Positions 43,651-51,700 of a stretch of DNA of 64,000 nucleotides are shown in pieces. The stretch is from CAXXOK01 sp964497495 (lineage in GTDB: Bacteria; Bacillota; Clostridia; Christensenellales; Aristaeellaceae), in NCBI GenBank assembly GCA_964497495.1, contig CAZCCZ010000013.1, positions 1 through 64,000 on the forward strand, given 5' to 3'. A model generated the notes under the pieces. That model saw only the letters and a program-made list of their open reading frames with translations, searched no databases and was not told the origin of the DNA. Position numbers and translations under genes: made by a program. How positions within the stretch are numbered: position 1 is the first letter of the stretch; each line of letters opens with the position of its first letter.

Positions 43651-43983
43651 CTACCCGCGCAGGCCCGCTTCCACGTGGTGCAGCCTGCGGCCGTCGTACA
43701 GCAGATCCACCGTTTCCACGCGGTACCGGACGCCCTGAAACACCACCCGCTGGCCCGCGGCGAAGGCCACGTTCCGCGGGAGACTGTTGCGCGCGTCGTA
43801 CAGCAGCAGCGCGGTGCGTTCCGCGCTGGTTTCGTCCCGGATGACGGTTTCCGCGCCGCCCGGTTCCACGCGCACGCGTCGAAGTTCCGCCAGCGTCGTC
43901 AGGGTTTCGCCGCCGTTGGCGTCCGTGGCGGCTTCGGCCAGGGTGGCGCCGTGGATAAGCATCGCGCGGGGAATGGGCCGCAT
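43651..43983 (-). CDS. Minor capsid / head-completion protein, minor capsid 1-like
   Basis: A 110-residue protein with the small barrel of neck stopper proteins: RVRVEPGGAETVIRDETSAE, LLLYDARNSLPRN and GQRVVFQGVRYRVETVDLLYD. The position directly before minor capsid 2 fits. The ATG at 43983 follows an AAGGAGG site whose own GTG is part of the Shine-Dalgarno sequence, not the start. Confidence 0.75.
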   Translation of the reverse strand: MRPIPRAMLIHGATLAEAATDANGGETLTTLAELRRVRVEPGGAETVIRDETSAERTALLLYDARNSLPRNVAFAAGQRVVFQGVRYRVETVDLLYDGRRLHHVEAGLRG

Positions 43984-44086
43984 GGAAAGCACCTCCTTAA
44001 GCGGTTTGGGACAAGAGTGTTTTACCGAATCGGCCTCCGCTCCGTCGCTTGCGGCGGGGCGGAGGCCCTGTGTGAATGAATGGTTC

Positions 44087-44440
44087 TTAATCGCACTGCG
44101 CGTAGCTGATGAGCAGCGGAAGCAGCGCGGCGGCGGCGGGGCAGTGCGCGCCGGCGCCCACGCCCGCCGTGAAGCTGTACTTGCCCAGGCTCGCGCTCGC
44201 GGCGGGCGCTTCCGTCGCGCCCGCCACGCCGCCCGCTAGGCTGACGGCCTGCGTCTGGTAGGCCAGATACTGCCGCAGCGCGCGCCCGACCAGAACCGGC
44301 AGGGCGGTCGCGTCCTTCTGCGCGTAGAAGCACAGGGTGCGTGCGTCCAGCATGCTTTGGGCGAGCGTAAGGCAGGCGGCGAAGTCCTCCGGGGCGGATT
44401 CCCCGGTGACGGCCAGATATTCTTCGGCGGTCAGGTTCAT
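44087..44440 (-). CDS. Head-tail connector protein
   Basis: A 117-residue mostly helical protein (LTAEEYLAVTGESAPEDFA, CLTLAQSMLDARTLCFYAQ, VLVGRALRQYLAYQTQA). It lies immediately after the capsid gene, the usual place of the Gp6/Gp15-type adaptor that caps the portal. Two bases separate it from the capsid stop. The family call is from position and helical content; no diagnostic motif was seen. A GC-rich hairpin fills part of the 100-base gap after it. Confidence 0.65.
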   Translation of the reverse strand: MNLTAEEYLAVTGESAPEDFAACLTLAQSMLDARTLCFYAQKDATALPVLVGRALRQYLAYQTQAVSLAGGVAGATEAPAASASLGKYSFTAGVGAGAHCPAAAALLPLLISYAQCD

Positions 44441-44442
44441 GG

Positions 44443-45532
44443 TCAGGCCTTGAGGTTCGCGGCAGCGAGCGCTACGTAGCCCGCGGCGACCACCTTGCCG
44501 TCCTTGAGGCCGACCACCTCGATCACGTCGCCTTCGGAAGCGGCGATCTCCGTGGCGCCGCTGGTGAGCGCCGTGCCCGCGTAGCTCACGCCGCAGGCCG
44601 CGCGCGCGGCCGGGTTGCGCGTATACTTGTAGCTGGTGGCGGAGGTTTGCCCGGACACGGTGAGCACGGTGGTGCCCGCGGCGGCGCCCGCTACGGCGGC
44701 GAGGGTTACGGCCGTCGGCGCGTACACGCAGCGCACGCCCTTTTGCCGCAGCACCTTGTGCGCGTACACCATGCGGCCCTGCACGGCGGAAGCCCCGATG
44801 TACTTGCCGCTGCCGTCCAGACTTTGCAGGCGCACGGGGGCCTGCCANNNNNNNNNNGACGCGGGTGGCGAAGCGCGGATGGCCGCAGACGATTGCCAGG
44901 TTGGCGGTGTCGTCGTTGAACTCGATGACGTTGAAACCGGCCAGGCGGCCGATGGCCCCGGACTGCTTCACCTCGTCGCCCAGACTGGAGGCCTGCGTGA
45001 ACTCGGGGCTGCGTACCACGGCGGCGATCACGTCCGGCGTGCACAGGGCGTAGCGGCCCTGCGCGGGAATGTTGTCCTTGCTCATCTGCGTGCGCTGATC
45101 CACCAGCACGCCGTATACGGTGTCCTTGTCCAGCACGCCCACGCCCACCGCGGTGCCCCCGCCCAGCAGCGCGGTGGCGCCGTCGGCGTCTATGGCGCGG
45201 CCGAGGGAATACCCGGCGCTGTCCAGCCGCTCCGCGATCAGGGCGTCCGGCACGGAGGCGGCTTCGTAGCCGTCGATGATTTCGTTAACGGCCTTGTCCC
45301 TGTCGATGGGGAGCGTGACGTAGGCGGTGCTGCCCGTGGTGGGAGCCAGGCCCGCCGCGCGGTCGTAATCGCTCGCGGCCACTTCGTCGTCCCGGGTGGG
45401 AATCTTCACCGCGCCCGCGGCGGGATCGCCGTCGTAATCGTTGTTGAAAACCACGCCGTCTTTTAAAACCAGCTCGTTGCGGAGCTTGGCCAGCACCAGG
45501 TCGCTGTAGCGTTCCTGCGATTCGTTTGCCAT
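44443..45532 (-). CDS. Major capsid protein (P22 coat-like, HK97 fold), split by an assembly gap
   Basis: The N-terminal part (45532-44858, 225 codons) starts MANESQERYSDLVLAKLRNE. The C-terminal part (44847-44443, 134 residues plus stop) ends VGLKDGKVVAAGYVALAAAN. The two flank ten N. Sequence without the N is exactly 360 codons and both halves end on codon boundaries, so the true gap should be a multiple of three and the ten-N size is arbitrary. DKAVNEIIDGYEAASVPDAL, VYGVLVDQRTQMSKDNIPAQ and GRLAGFNVIEFNDDTANLAI match the P22-type coat family. The start has a GGAGGTAA site. Confidence 0.85.
44848..44857. other. Assembly gap (ten N) inside the capsid gene
   Basis: Ten consecutive N, a standard scaffold join. 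It interrupts the capsid reading frame at a codon boundary and causes an apparent frameshift that is not biological. Confidence 0.99.
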
Positions 45533-45564
45533 GATCGGTTACCTCCTGTTTTGTTTTGTTTGTT

Positions 45565-46161
45565 TTACCGGCGCAGCGCGGGGTTCTTGCGGTAGAAGGC
45601 CTCCTCCACGCCGCTCAGCTGCGGCGCGCCGCCGGAGGACACCTTCTGCGCCCACGCGCCGCGGCCCGCCGGATGAAACAGGTAGCCCTTGCGCTGCTTC
45701 AGGGCTTCCAGCGCCTCCCGCACGCCGGTCACGGCGCCGTCCTCCCCTACGGATAGCGCGTCGCCGGGTATCAGCTGCAACGCCACCTCCGTGTCCAGCA
45801 GGCCCATTTCCGCGCCGACGCTTTTCACCTCGGCCGTCAGAAGCCTGCGGACGACGGTTTCGTTGGCGGCGGCCAGTTTCTTTTGCGCCTCCGGCGGCAG
45901 TTCCTCCGCGCGCGCGTTGTCCAGCATCCGGGCCAGCTCCGCCTCCGGAACGCCGTTTTGCTCGGCCATGGAGCGCAACACGCTGTTTTCGGCGCGGCGC
46001 TTGCGGCCTTCCACCGCCTTGAGAAGCGTGCTTTTCAGTTCTGCGCCGTCGGCGGAACCGGGTTCGGGCGCGGCTTCGGCGGGAACCGTTTCGGCCGACG
46101 CCGTGGGGGAGTCGCCCGCCTCGCGCGGGAACCGGGCGGACAGGGACAGGAATGAAAACAT
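45565..46161 (-). CDS. Phage scaffolding protein
   Basis: A 198-residue, charged, strongly helical protein between portal and capsid. It has a Pro/Ala-rich N-terminus, a long helix (LLKAVEGRKRRAENSVLRSM and AELARMLDNARAEELPPEAQ), then a basic C-terminus with EALKQRKGYLFHPAG. The position and composition are those of scaffolding proteins that guide capsid assembly and leave afterwards. No protease is fused or adjacent, in keeping with P22-like rather than HK97-like maturation. An ACGGAGGT site precedes the ATG. Confidence 0.8.
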   Translation of the reverse strand: MFSFLSLSARFPREAGDSPTASAETVPAEAAPEPGSADGAELKSTLLKAVEGRKRRAENSVLRSMAEQNGVPEAELARMLDNARAEELPPEAQKKLAAANETVVRRLLTAEVKSVGAEMGLLDTEVALQLIPGDALSVGEDGAVTGVREALEALKQRKGYLFHPAGRGAWAQKVSSGGAPQLSGVEEAFYRKNPALRR

Positions 46162-46175
46162 AGACGTACCTCCGT

Positions 46176-47714
46176 TTAACGCCCGTCGGCGATGGATTCC
46201 GTTTTAAGGCCGTCGCCTGCGCCGATGGATATGAAAAAACGCTTCCGCGACGAACGCAGGCGCGTTTTCCGTGGGTACGGCGAGGGCCAATCCCCGATGA
46301 ATTCCGACTCCGGCGCAAGCTGCGGCGGGGTTTCCGGCGGCGTGCCCGCGCCGTTTTCCGTGTCCGCCGCCTTTCCCTGCTCCTTTGCGATCTCCCGGAG
46401 CTGTTTCACGGCGTCCTCCTCCGAGCAGCGCGTAAGCGCCATGATGGCGCGCCGTTTGCTCATCAGCCCGGCGTTTACCAGCCTGAGGGTGCGCTCCGCC
46501 GCCGCGCCCGCGTCCTCGATCACGGAATCGTCGAAGCTTACGCGGGTCCTGACCTCCGGCGGACCGCCGGTCAGCCAGCTCAGGGCGTTCACCATGCCGC
46601 ACAGGGCGCGCTCCAGCGGCTTCTCGTTGCGCTTCAGGCTTTGGTACAGGTCGCTCTGCTCGCTGATCACCTCGGTGGCCGTGCGCGCCGTGGCGCCGTC
46701 GAACCGGTAACGGCCGGTGCCCAGCCCGCACTTTTTGGAGATCAGGTCGATCATGCGCTGGAGGCCGGCCTCGTGCTCAGCCGCACGCAGGGACATATCC
46801 AGCGGCTTCAGGTCGTCCGCCCCGTCCTGGCTTTGCTGGTAGACGTAGAACAGCACGTCGCTCGGGTCGAAGATCGGCTGCATGGAGCCGTCCTTCTGCA
46901 TTTCGATGTTGGCCAGCGACTGCGGCACCATCACGCGCTTCTTACCCAGCACGAATTCGTTGACGTAGCTGTCGAAAACCAGGTCGGCGGCTTTCAGCTG
47001 GTCCACGGCCATGCCGAACACGCTCATACCCAGGGGGGAGTCGGGTTCCAGCGCGTTGACCACGTTGGGTCGGATGATCTGGAACAGCGGCACGGGCGAA
47101 GGCAGGCTTTCCGTTTCCACCCCGTCGGGGGCGGGCAGCTCCGCGCCCGCGTCGTCCAGCCAGGCGTTGCGGATTACGTAGCCTTCCGGTTCCCGCGCGT
47201 GAATCTGCACGTAGTACCCTTCCGTGGTGTCTTTGCCCGAACCCAGCACTCGGCGGCTGCCGAAGGCGCACTCCGTAATATGGTCGCCGTCCCAGCGCAG
47301 GGGAAAGATCAGGTCGCCGCGGATATAGTCGATGGTCGGCAGCCCTTCCCCGTCCGGAAACTCCACCAGCGCGCCGGTGCCCAGCGCCATCGTCCATTCC
47401 ACGAGGCGGTTGGCGCGCTCCATGAATGCGTTCTTTTCCAGAATGCCGGGCAGCGCCGGAAAGCCTTCCGCGACGATTTGCACCTTTTCGTTTAAGAGCA
47501 GGGTGGCGAAGTCCTCGCAGACGGTCTTGGCCATGCCCAGGCGGTAGCGCGTCAGCGTGCGCCGCGAGGCGCCCACGCGCATGGCGTAATCATGGAACTC
47601 GCTTACGTAGCCGCGGTACCAGGCCAGATATTCGCGGATATGGGTGCCGCTGCCGCCCGCGGGCGTGCGGTAGCCCTTCCGCTCCAGATAATCCAGTATT
47701 TTTCCGTTTTCCAT
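46176..47714 (-). CDS. Phage portal protein, SPP1 Gp6-like
   Basis: A 512-residue protein with the portal blocks in order: an N-terminal helical part (IREYLAWYRGYVSEFHDYAM), a stem region with PVPLFQIIRPNVVN and DSPLGMSVFGMAVDQLKAAD, and a crown with ARTATEVISEQSDLYQSLKR and a helical tail. The portal is the dodecameric ring through which DNA enters. The ATG at 47714 follows a GGGAGGC site that abuts the first copy of a 176-base repeat, so the repeat insertion left its translation signal intact. Confidence 0.88.
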   Translation of the reverse strand: MENGKILDYLERKGYRTPAGGSGTHIREYLAWYRGYVSEFHDYAMRVGASRRTLTRYRLGMAKTVCEDFATLLLNEKVQIVAEGFPALPGILEKNAFMERANRLVEWTMALGTGALVEFPDGEGLPTIDYIRGDLIFPLRWDGDHITECAFGSRRVLGSGKDTTEGYYVQIHAREPEGYVIRNAWLDDAGAELPAPDGVETESLPSPVPLFQIIRPNVVNALEPDSPLGMSVFGMAVDQLKAADLVFDSYVNEFVLGKKRVMVPQSLANIEMQKDGSMQPIFDPSDVLFYVYQQSQDGADDLKPLDMSLRAAEHEAGLQRMIDLISKKCGLGTGRYRFDGATARTATEVISEQSDLYQSLKRNEKPLERALCGMVNALSWLTGGPPEVRTRVSFDDSVIEDAGAAAERTLRLVNAGLMSKRRAIMALTRCSEEDAVKQLREIAKEQGKAADTENGAGTPPETPPQLAPESEFIGDWPSPYPRKTRLRSSRKRFFISIGAGDGLKTESIADGR

Positions 47715-47723
47715 AGGTTGCCT

Positions 47724-48155
47724 CCCAGTGCCTAAAGGCAGGATTTCGCGGCGGTTTTGCGCGCCGCGGCGCATGCAGGGAGTGCCGCGCCTGTGGGCGC
47801 GTGCAGGGGCTTTCCGCTCGCCCCTGCACTCTTCGGGGCGGCCCCCTCCTTGGAAAGCCGCTTTTGCGGCTGTTAACCATTACACGGAATGGGCCGTTAC
47901 CCAGTGCCTAAAGGCAGGATTTCGCGGCGGTTTTGCGCGCCGCGGCGCATGCGGGGAGTGCCGCGCCTGCGGGCGCGTGCAGGGGCTTTCCGCTCGCCCC
48001 TGCACCCTTCGGGGCGGCCCCCTCCTTGGAAAGCCGCTTCTGCGGCTGTTAACCATTACACGGAATGGGCCGTTACCCAGTGCCTAAAGGCAGGATTTCG
48101 CGGCGGTTTTGCGCGCCGCGGCGCATGCGGGGAGTGCCGCGCCTGCGGGCGCGCC
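47724..48155. repeat. Tandem 176-base repeat array with palindromic core
   Basis: Units begin at 47724, 47900 and 48076 (each at CCCAGTGCCTAAAGGC), a constant 176-base period. The first two units differ at only a few bases; the third is cut after about 80 bases. The core of a unit is a hairpin (GCAGGGGC TTTCCGCT GCCCCTGC-like). In the third unit the same place carries a different hairpin of the same shape. The array lies wholly in the portal-terminase gap. It is not a CRISPR: there are no short repeats with variable spacers. Confidence 0.9.
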
Positions 48156-48269
48156 AAAGGGCTTTGCGATCGCCCTTTGGGAACCTTCGCAGCCCCTCGA
48201 GGCAAGTGTTTTTCATTGAGGCGGATAACGGGAGAAATGCTGAGTATCTCCATAAGGGATGTGGACGCT

Positions 48270-48303
48270 CCGAAGGGTGCAGGGGCGAGCGGAAAGCCCC
48301 TGC
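48270..48303. repeat. Inverted copy of the repeat hairpin core
   Basis: The 34 bases are the exact reverse complement of the hairpin core and its CCCTTCGG flank in the second unit of the array. It shows the core can occur in either orientation, as for REP- or MITE-like elements. Confidence 0.8.
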
Positions 48304-48348
48304 CCGTACCCGAAGGCCCGCGGGCGCACCGCGGCGGAAGGCGGCTTT

Positions 48349-49584
48349 TCAGGCCAGCGCCGCCATCTGCTCCATGTAAGGCTCGAAGGAATATTCCATG
48401 GCGTCCAGACTGTCGATGTTGGTGGTGCCGTCGTCCAGCCGCACGTCCTCGGTCACGTGGCGCGCGTCCCACAGGGCGGTCAGCAGCGCCTCTCGGGTAT
48501 GGACGCACGGCGCGAGAATGCGGTAGCGCCCGCCCGCCATCAGGCGGCACAGAAACCGGATACGCCCGTTGATCGGCCCCTTTTGCGCCTTACGGATCTC
48601 GAAAGGCAGACGCTCCCGCGCGCACGCGGCGCGAAGCCCCATAATGAGCGTAGGCTCCGCGCTGTCGCAGTAAGCGGCGCGCGCGCCGTAACGGGCGGCG
48701 CACGCGCGGGCGAAATCCACGAACGCGGCTTCCAGCCTTTCGGGGGTGATTTCGCCTTTGTGGTACCATTCGGCCAGCGTGACCATGCCGCGAAAACCGC
48801 GCTCGAAGCCCGTGCAGCAGAAGGCGTGGCCGGAGGCGTTGCCGCCGAAGTCCACGCCCAGCGCCGCCGTTGCGAGGAGGTGTTCGGGCAGTTCTGCCTC
48901 CTCCAGCAGGAAGCGCGCGGGGTCGTCCGCGAAAGCGCGGTATACCGCGCCTTCCGCCGCCACCCACAGCCCGCGGATATACCGGTCGTAGTATACGGTA
49001 CCCGCGTAATCGGCCTTCATGCGGGCCACGACTTCCGGAGGGTTGAAGGGGTTGTCGTCGATGGAGTAGGCCTGCTGGTAGAGGGCGTCCCCGCCCCGGT
49101 CGAGAAACTGCTTGAACCAGTGGGTGGGGCCTTCCGGGTTGCAGGTGCCGTCGAACAGACTGTACGCCTTGTCCAGCCTGCTTTTGAGCATTTCAAACAC
49201 GTCCCGCTTCCAGGCCGTCACCTCGTCTCCGTAGCCGTACTTGACGGACGCGCCCCGCAGGCGGTTTACCTGCCGCACGCTGTCCGCGCCCATGCAGTGG
49301 CAGGGCTGACCGAAGAGCACGGCGACGCCGTCGCCCCGGATGTCACTCACCAGCGCTGGGCCGTAGATCGCCTGCATGGGGAGAATGAGGTTGCGGGTGA
49401 TCGTGCCGCGGGTCGCGCCCAGAATCACGTTGAGCCCCTCGCGCCCCCGGCCCGCCAACAGGCGCTCCGGTAGAAGGAGGTAATCCCCGTACGTTTTGCC
49501 GGAGCGGGTAGCCCCGGTCTTGACGTTCCATACCTTCGTGGCGCGGCGGCGGTATTCGCGCTGTTTCTCGCTCATCACGGGCAT
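48349..49584 (-). CDS. Terminase large subunit
   Basis: A 411-residue PBSX-type packaging ATPase and nuclease. The Walker A motif GATRSGKT spans residues 24-31. CNPEGPTHWFKQFLD and YYDRYIRGLWVAAEGAVYRAF are family signatures, and LGVDFGGNASGHAF opens the RNase H-like nuclease domain with its first Asp. It cuts concatemeric DNA and drives it into the head. The start overlaps the small subunit gene by 10 bases. It is followed by 634 bases of non-coding repeat sequence before the portal, an unusual break in the operon. Confidence 0.93.
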   Translation of the reverse strand: MPVMSEKQREYRRRATKVWNVKTGATRSGKTYGDYLLLPERLLAGRGREGLNVILGATRGTITRNLILPMQAIYGPALVSDIRGDGVAVLFGQPCHCMGADSVRQVNRLRGASVKYGYGDEVTAWKRDVFEMLKSRLDKAYSLFDGTCNPEGPTHWFKQFLDRGGDALYQQAYSIDDNPFNPPEVVARMKADYAGTVYYDRYIRGLWVAAEGAVYRAFADDPARFLLEEAELPEHLLATAALGVDFGGNASGHAFCCTGFERGFRGMVTLAEWYHKGEITPERLEAAFVDFARACAARYGARAAYCDSAEPTLIMGLRAACARERLPFEIRKAQKGPINGRIRFLCRLMAGGRYRILAPCVHTREALLTALWDARHVTEDVRLDDGTTNIDSLDAMEYSFEPYMEQMAALA

Positions 49585-50117
49585 TCGGGGCCGCCCTCCT
49601 TTCCGGCTTCGGTATCCAGCCTGCGCATCAGTTCCTCCACCTGTGCCACGCCCTGCTCGCCGTCGCCGTCCGCTTTCGCCACGTCCCGCAGAATCTTCAG
49701 CGTCGCGGACAGGCGCTTCAGGCCCATGCTGTCCACCGGCGCGTCCACCACCTCCAACAGCACGCGCTCCTCCACCGTTTCCATCACGGGCCTGCCGGAG
49801 GCTTCCGGATCGTCGTAGGTCATTTCCCGCACCTTGCGTTTGTGCCGGACGATCTGCTTATCCAGCTCGTCCGTCGCGCGCGCCAGCTGGGCGGTCAGCC
49901 GGTCGCCGATGGCCTTGAGCTGCGCCATACGGTCGGCGTCGCAGGCGGGCGCGGCGGCTTCCTCCGTTTGCCGTGCGCGCCTGGTCTGCGCCCAGCCTTC
50001 CCGCGCGGCGCGGTTCCGGAGCGTGGAAGGGGCCACGCCGTGCCTGCCGGCCAGGGCGCGCAGGCTCAGGGACGTTTGAAGATACTCGTTTCGCAACTTC
50101 TGCCAGTCGGTTGCCAC
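49575..50117 (-). CDS. Terminase small subunit
   Basis: A 180-residue protein. The N-terminus is a helix-turn-helix of the terminase small type (WQKLRNEYLQTSLSLRALAG, GVAPSTLRNRAAREGW), which recognises the packaging site. A long helical region (AIGDRLTAQLARATDELDKQ, IVRHKRKVREMTYDD) then forms the oligomer, and the C-terminus contacts the large subunit. The start is GTG at 50117 after a GAGGTGA site. It is the first gene of the phage module, and no early gene lies upstream. Confidence 0.88.
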   Translation of the reverse strand: MATDWQKLRNEYLQTSLSLRALAGRHGVAPSTLRNRAAREGWAQTRRARQTEEAAAPACDADRMAQLKAIGDRLTAQLARATDELDKQIVRHKRKVREMTYDDPEASGRPVMETVEERVLLEVVDAPVDSMGLKRLSATLKILRDVAKADGDGEQGVAQVEELMRRLDTEAGKEGGPECP

Positions 50118-50667
50118 ACGCTTCGTTCACCTCGCGCCTGTCGCTCCGCCGCCCGACGCCCGGCAGACGGAACCGTCACTTGGGGCCGTGGAAAGAGCGA
50201 CGGCGCGCCCGGCTTTCGCCGGGCATGCCGCGCCTTTCCGGGAATGAAAATGCGGCGCGGAGGGGGTGAAACCGCGCCTGCGGGAGGGTGCCGGACGATA
50301 TCGTGTTGGGACGCAAGGTCTGGCCGGTATTCAAGGCGGCGATGAGGCGAACCCCAGCCGCCGGTTTGGCGCGTTTGGCGCCGCGGGCCCGCCGCGTTCC
50401 CTCGCGTTGACCGTTGGGTTCCCTGCCCGCATTTCCACGTTGCCAGTATATAACGGGAATACGTCCGGCTGAGTCCGGCGTAACGGGAAGCTTTTAATCC
50501 GCATCAACCACCCACTTGACCAAACCCCGGCCCGTAAACGCGCGTATTCCGCTTCCCATGCGAACGGCGAAGGGGCGGCCCGGCCGCTTCCCTTGCCGCG
50601 CGACGTATCCCGGTTGTTTTTTCCCTGTCGTTTCATCACGAATATGCGGCGGGACCCGCGCGTAGCC
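50118..50667. other. Non-coding gap between the phage module and the GGDEF-like gene
   Basis: No convincing coding region is present: the short open frames have no ribosome binding site and read as random. Several GC-rich inverted repeats occur (for instance CCCGGCTTTCGCCGGG near 50198). A possible minus-strand -10 (TATACT, 50445-50450) with a poor -35 could drive the terminase genes. No direct-repeat att site or integrase remnant was seen. Confidence 0.5.
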
Positions 50668-50697
50668 TTGTCTCCGATTAAGAAGCCGTGTTATAAT
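50668..50697 (+). promoter_or_regulatory. Promoter for the GGDEF-like gene
   Basis: TTGTCT (50668-50673) and TATAAT (50692-50697) with an 18-base spacer, 57 bases before the ATG. Confidence 0.7.
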
Positions 50698-50753
50698 GCG
50701 AACGGGAAACCGTACCCCGGCCGGCGAACCCAATCGCGCGAGAGGTGAGGCGG

Positions 50754-51656
50754 ATGATCCGACAATATACCGCCGAAGGGCTGAAACTCGCCGTGAACGA
50801 GCTCCGCGCGGTTTTTGATCTCGTGCGCGTGGTGGATCCCGTGCGGATGACCGTGGTGGACCCGGACGGCAGAGAACCCGAAACCGCCCGCAACAGCGCG
50901 GACTGTACGTCCCTTTGGAACCGGCGAAGCGAACGCTGCCTCAACTGCGCCGGGCTGCGGTCGATCCAGGAGGGCGAAAGGCAGGTTAAGTTCGAGTTTG
51001 CCGAGCGGGAAATATACCACGTGTACGCCACGCCCGTGGAGATGGACGGCCGCAGGCTGGTGATGGAGATCATCATCCGGCTGGACGACCGCGTGCTGCT
51101 GGACGTTTACGGCGCCAACGGGTTCATCGACCGCATCACGTCGTACAACGCGCGGCTGCAGCTGGACGAGTCCACGGGCCTGTACAGCAAGCGGTATTTT
51201 GAAGACCGGCTGCGAATCCTGTACAGGCGCGCCGTGATGAACAAAACCGACGTCGCCGTGGCCATGCTGAGCGTGGACGGCCTGCAACGGTTGGCCGGGG
51301 AGTACGGGCAGCAGGTGGCGGACGAGGCGCTGATCGCCATCGGGCGCCTGCTGACCGCCAACATCAGCCGGCGGCGCGGAGACTTCGCGGCGCGGTACGG
51401 CACCAACACCTTTACCCTCGTGCTGTACAACATTCCCGGCCTTCGGATGCGGGAACGCGCGGCGGAAATTATGCAGCGGCTGGCCGCCCTGCGCCTGGGA
51501 GCCTATGGAAGCGCGGGCCTGGAAAACGCGATGGGCGTTTTCATGCTTTCGGACGACCGGAGGGTGGAAGCCGAAGATATTCCGCAAATCGTTGCCCGGC
51601 GTATGCAGATTGCGAGCACCGCGGGAACGAACCGGATCTCCTTCCACGACCGGTAA
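50754..51656 (+). CDS. Degenerate GGDEF-domain protein with a Cys-containing sensor region
   Basis: A 300-residue cytoplasmic protein. The N-terminal part has Cys51, Cys62 and Cys65 in a C-x10-C-x2-C layout within a PocR/PAS-like fold. The C-terminal part opens like a diguanylate cyclase (DESTGLYSKRYFEDRL, residues 138-153), but where the catalytic RYGGDEF should be it reads RYGTNTF (214-220). It therefore cannot bind GTP-metal in the usual way and should not make c-di-GMP. It may instead sense c-di-GMP or GTP or act as a scaffold. The ATG at 50754 follows an AGAGGTGA site. It begins a unit with rpiB downstream. Confidence 0.78.
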   Translation: MIRQYTAEGLKLAVNELRAVFDLVRVVDPVRMTVVDPDGREPETARNSADCTSLWNRRSERCLNCAGLRSIQEGERQVKFEFAEREIYHVYATPVEMDGRRLVMEIIIRLDDRVLLDVYGANGFIDRITSYNARLQLDESTGLYSKRYFEDRLRILYRRAVMNKTDVAVAMLSVDGLQRLAGEYGQQVADEALIAIGRLLTANISRRRGDFAARYGTNTFTLVLYNIPGLRMRERAAEIMQRLAALRLGAYGSAGLENAMGVFMLSDDRRVEAEDIPQIVARRMQIASTAGTNRISFHDR

Positions 51657-51700
51657 GCGTCCCCCTAAAACATTCGTATCGAAAGGAAGCGTATCCCCTG

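Larger units (their letters stand above)
35442..50117 (-). mobile_element. Phage particle and lysis module, incomplete prophage or GTA-like cluster
   Basis: Twenty-one minus-strand genes run in standard siphophage order from terminase small subunit to holin over 14.7 kb. DNA packaging, head, joining, tail, fibre and lysis functions are all present. No integrase, excisionase, repressor, antirepressor, replication or recombination gene appears on either side, and neither flank shows a tRNA-associated direct repeat. Flanking genes are ordinary host genes (T-box TrpB2 and a GGDEF-like regulator). Base composition does not differ visibly from the host. Either the early region has been lost, or this is a domesticated particle cluster. 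Confidence 0.85.

Noticed and set aside
47724..48155. CRISPR array
   Set aside because: Units are 176 bases and nearly identical throughout, with no 25-40-base repeats or unique spacers and no cas genes.
47728..48572. Several open frames in the tandem repeats
   Set aside because: They repeat with the 176-base unit in changing frames, are Arg/Gly/Pro-rich and lack start signals.
50331..50639. A 102-codon minus-strand frame before the terminase genes
   Set aside because: No ribosome binding site, low-complexity Arg/Gly/Pro content and no similarity to phage early proteins.
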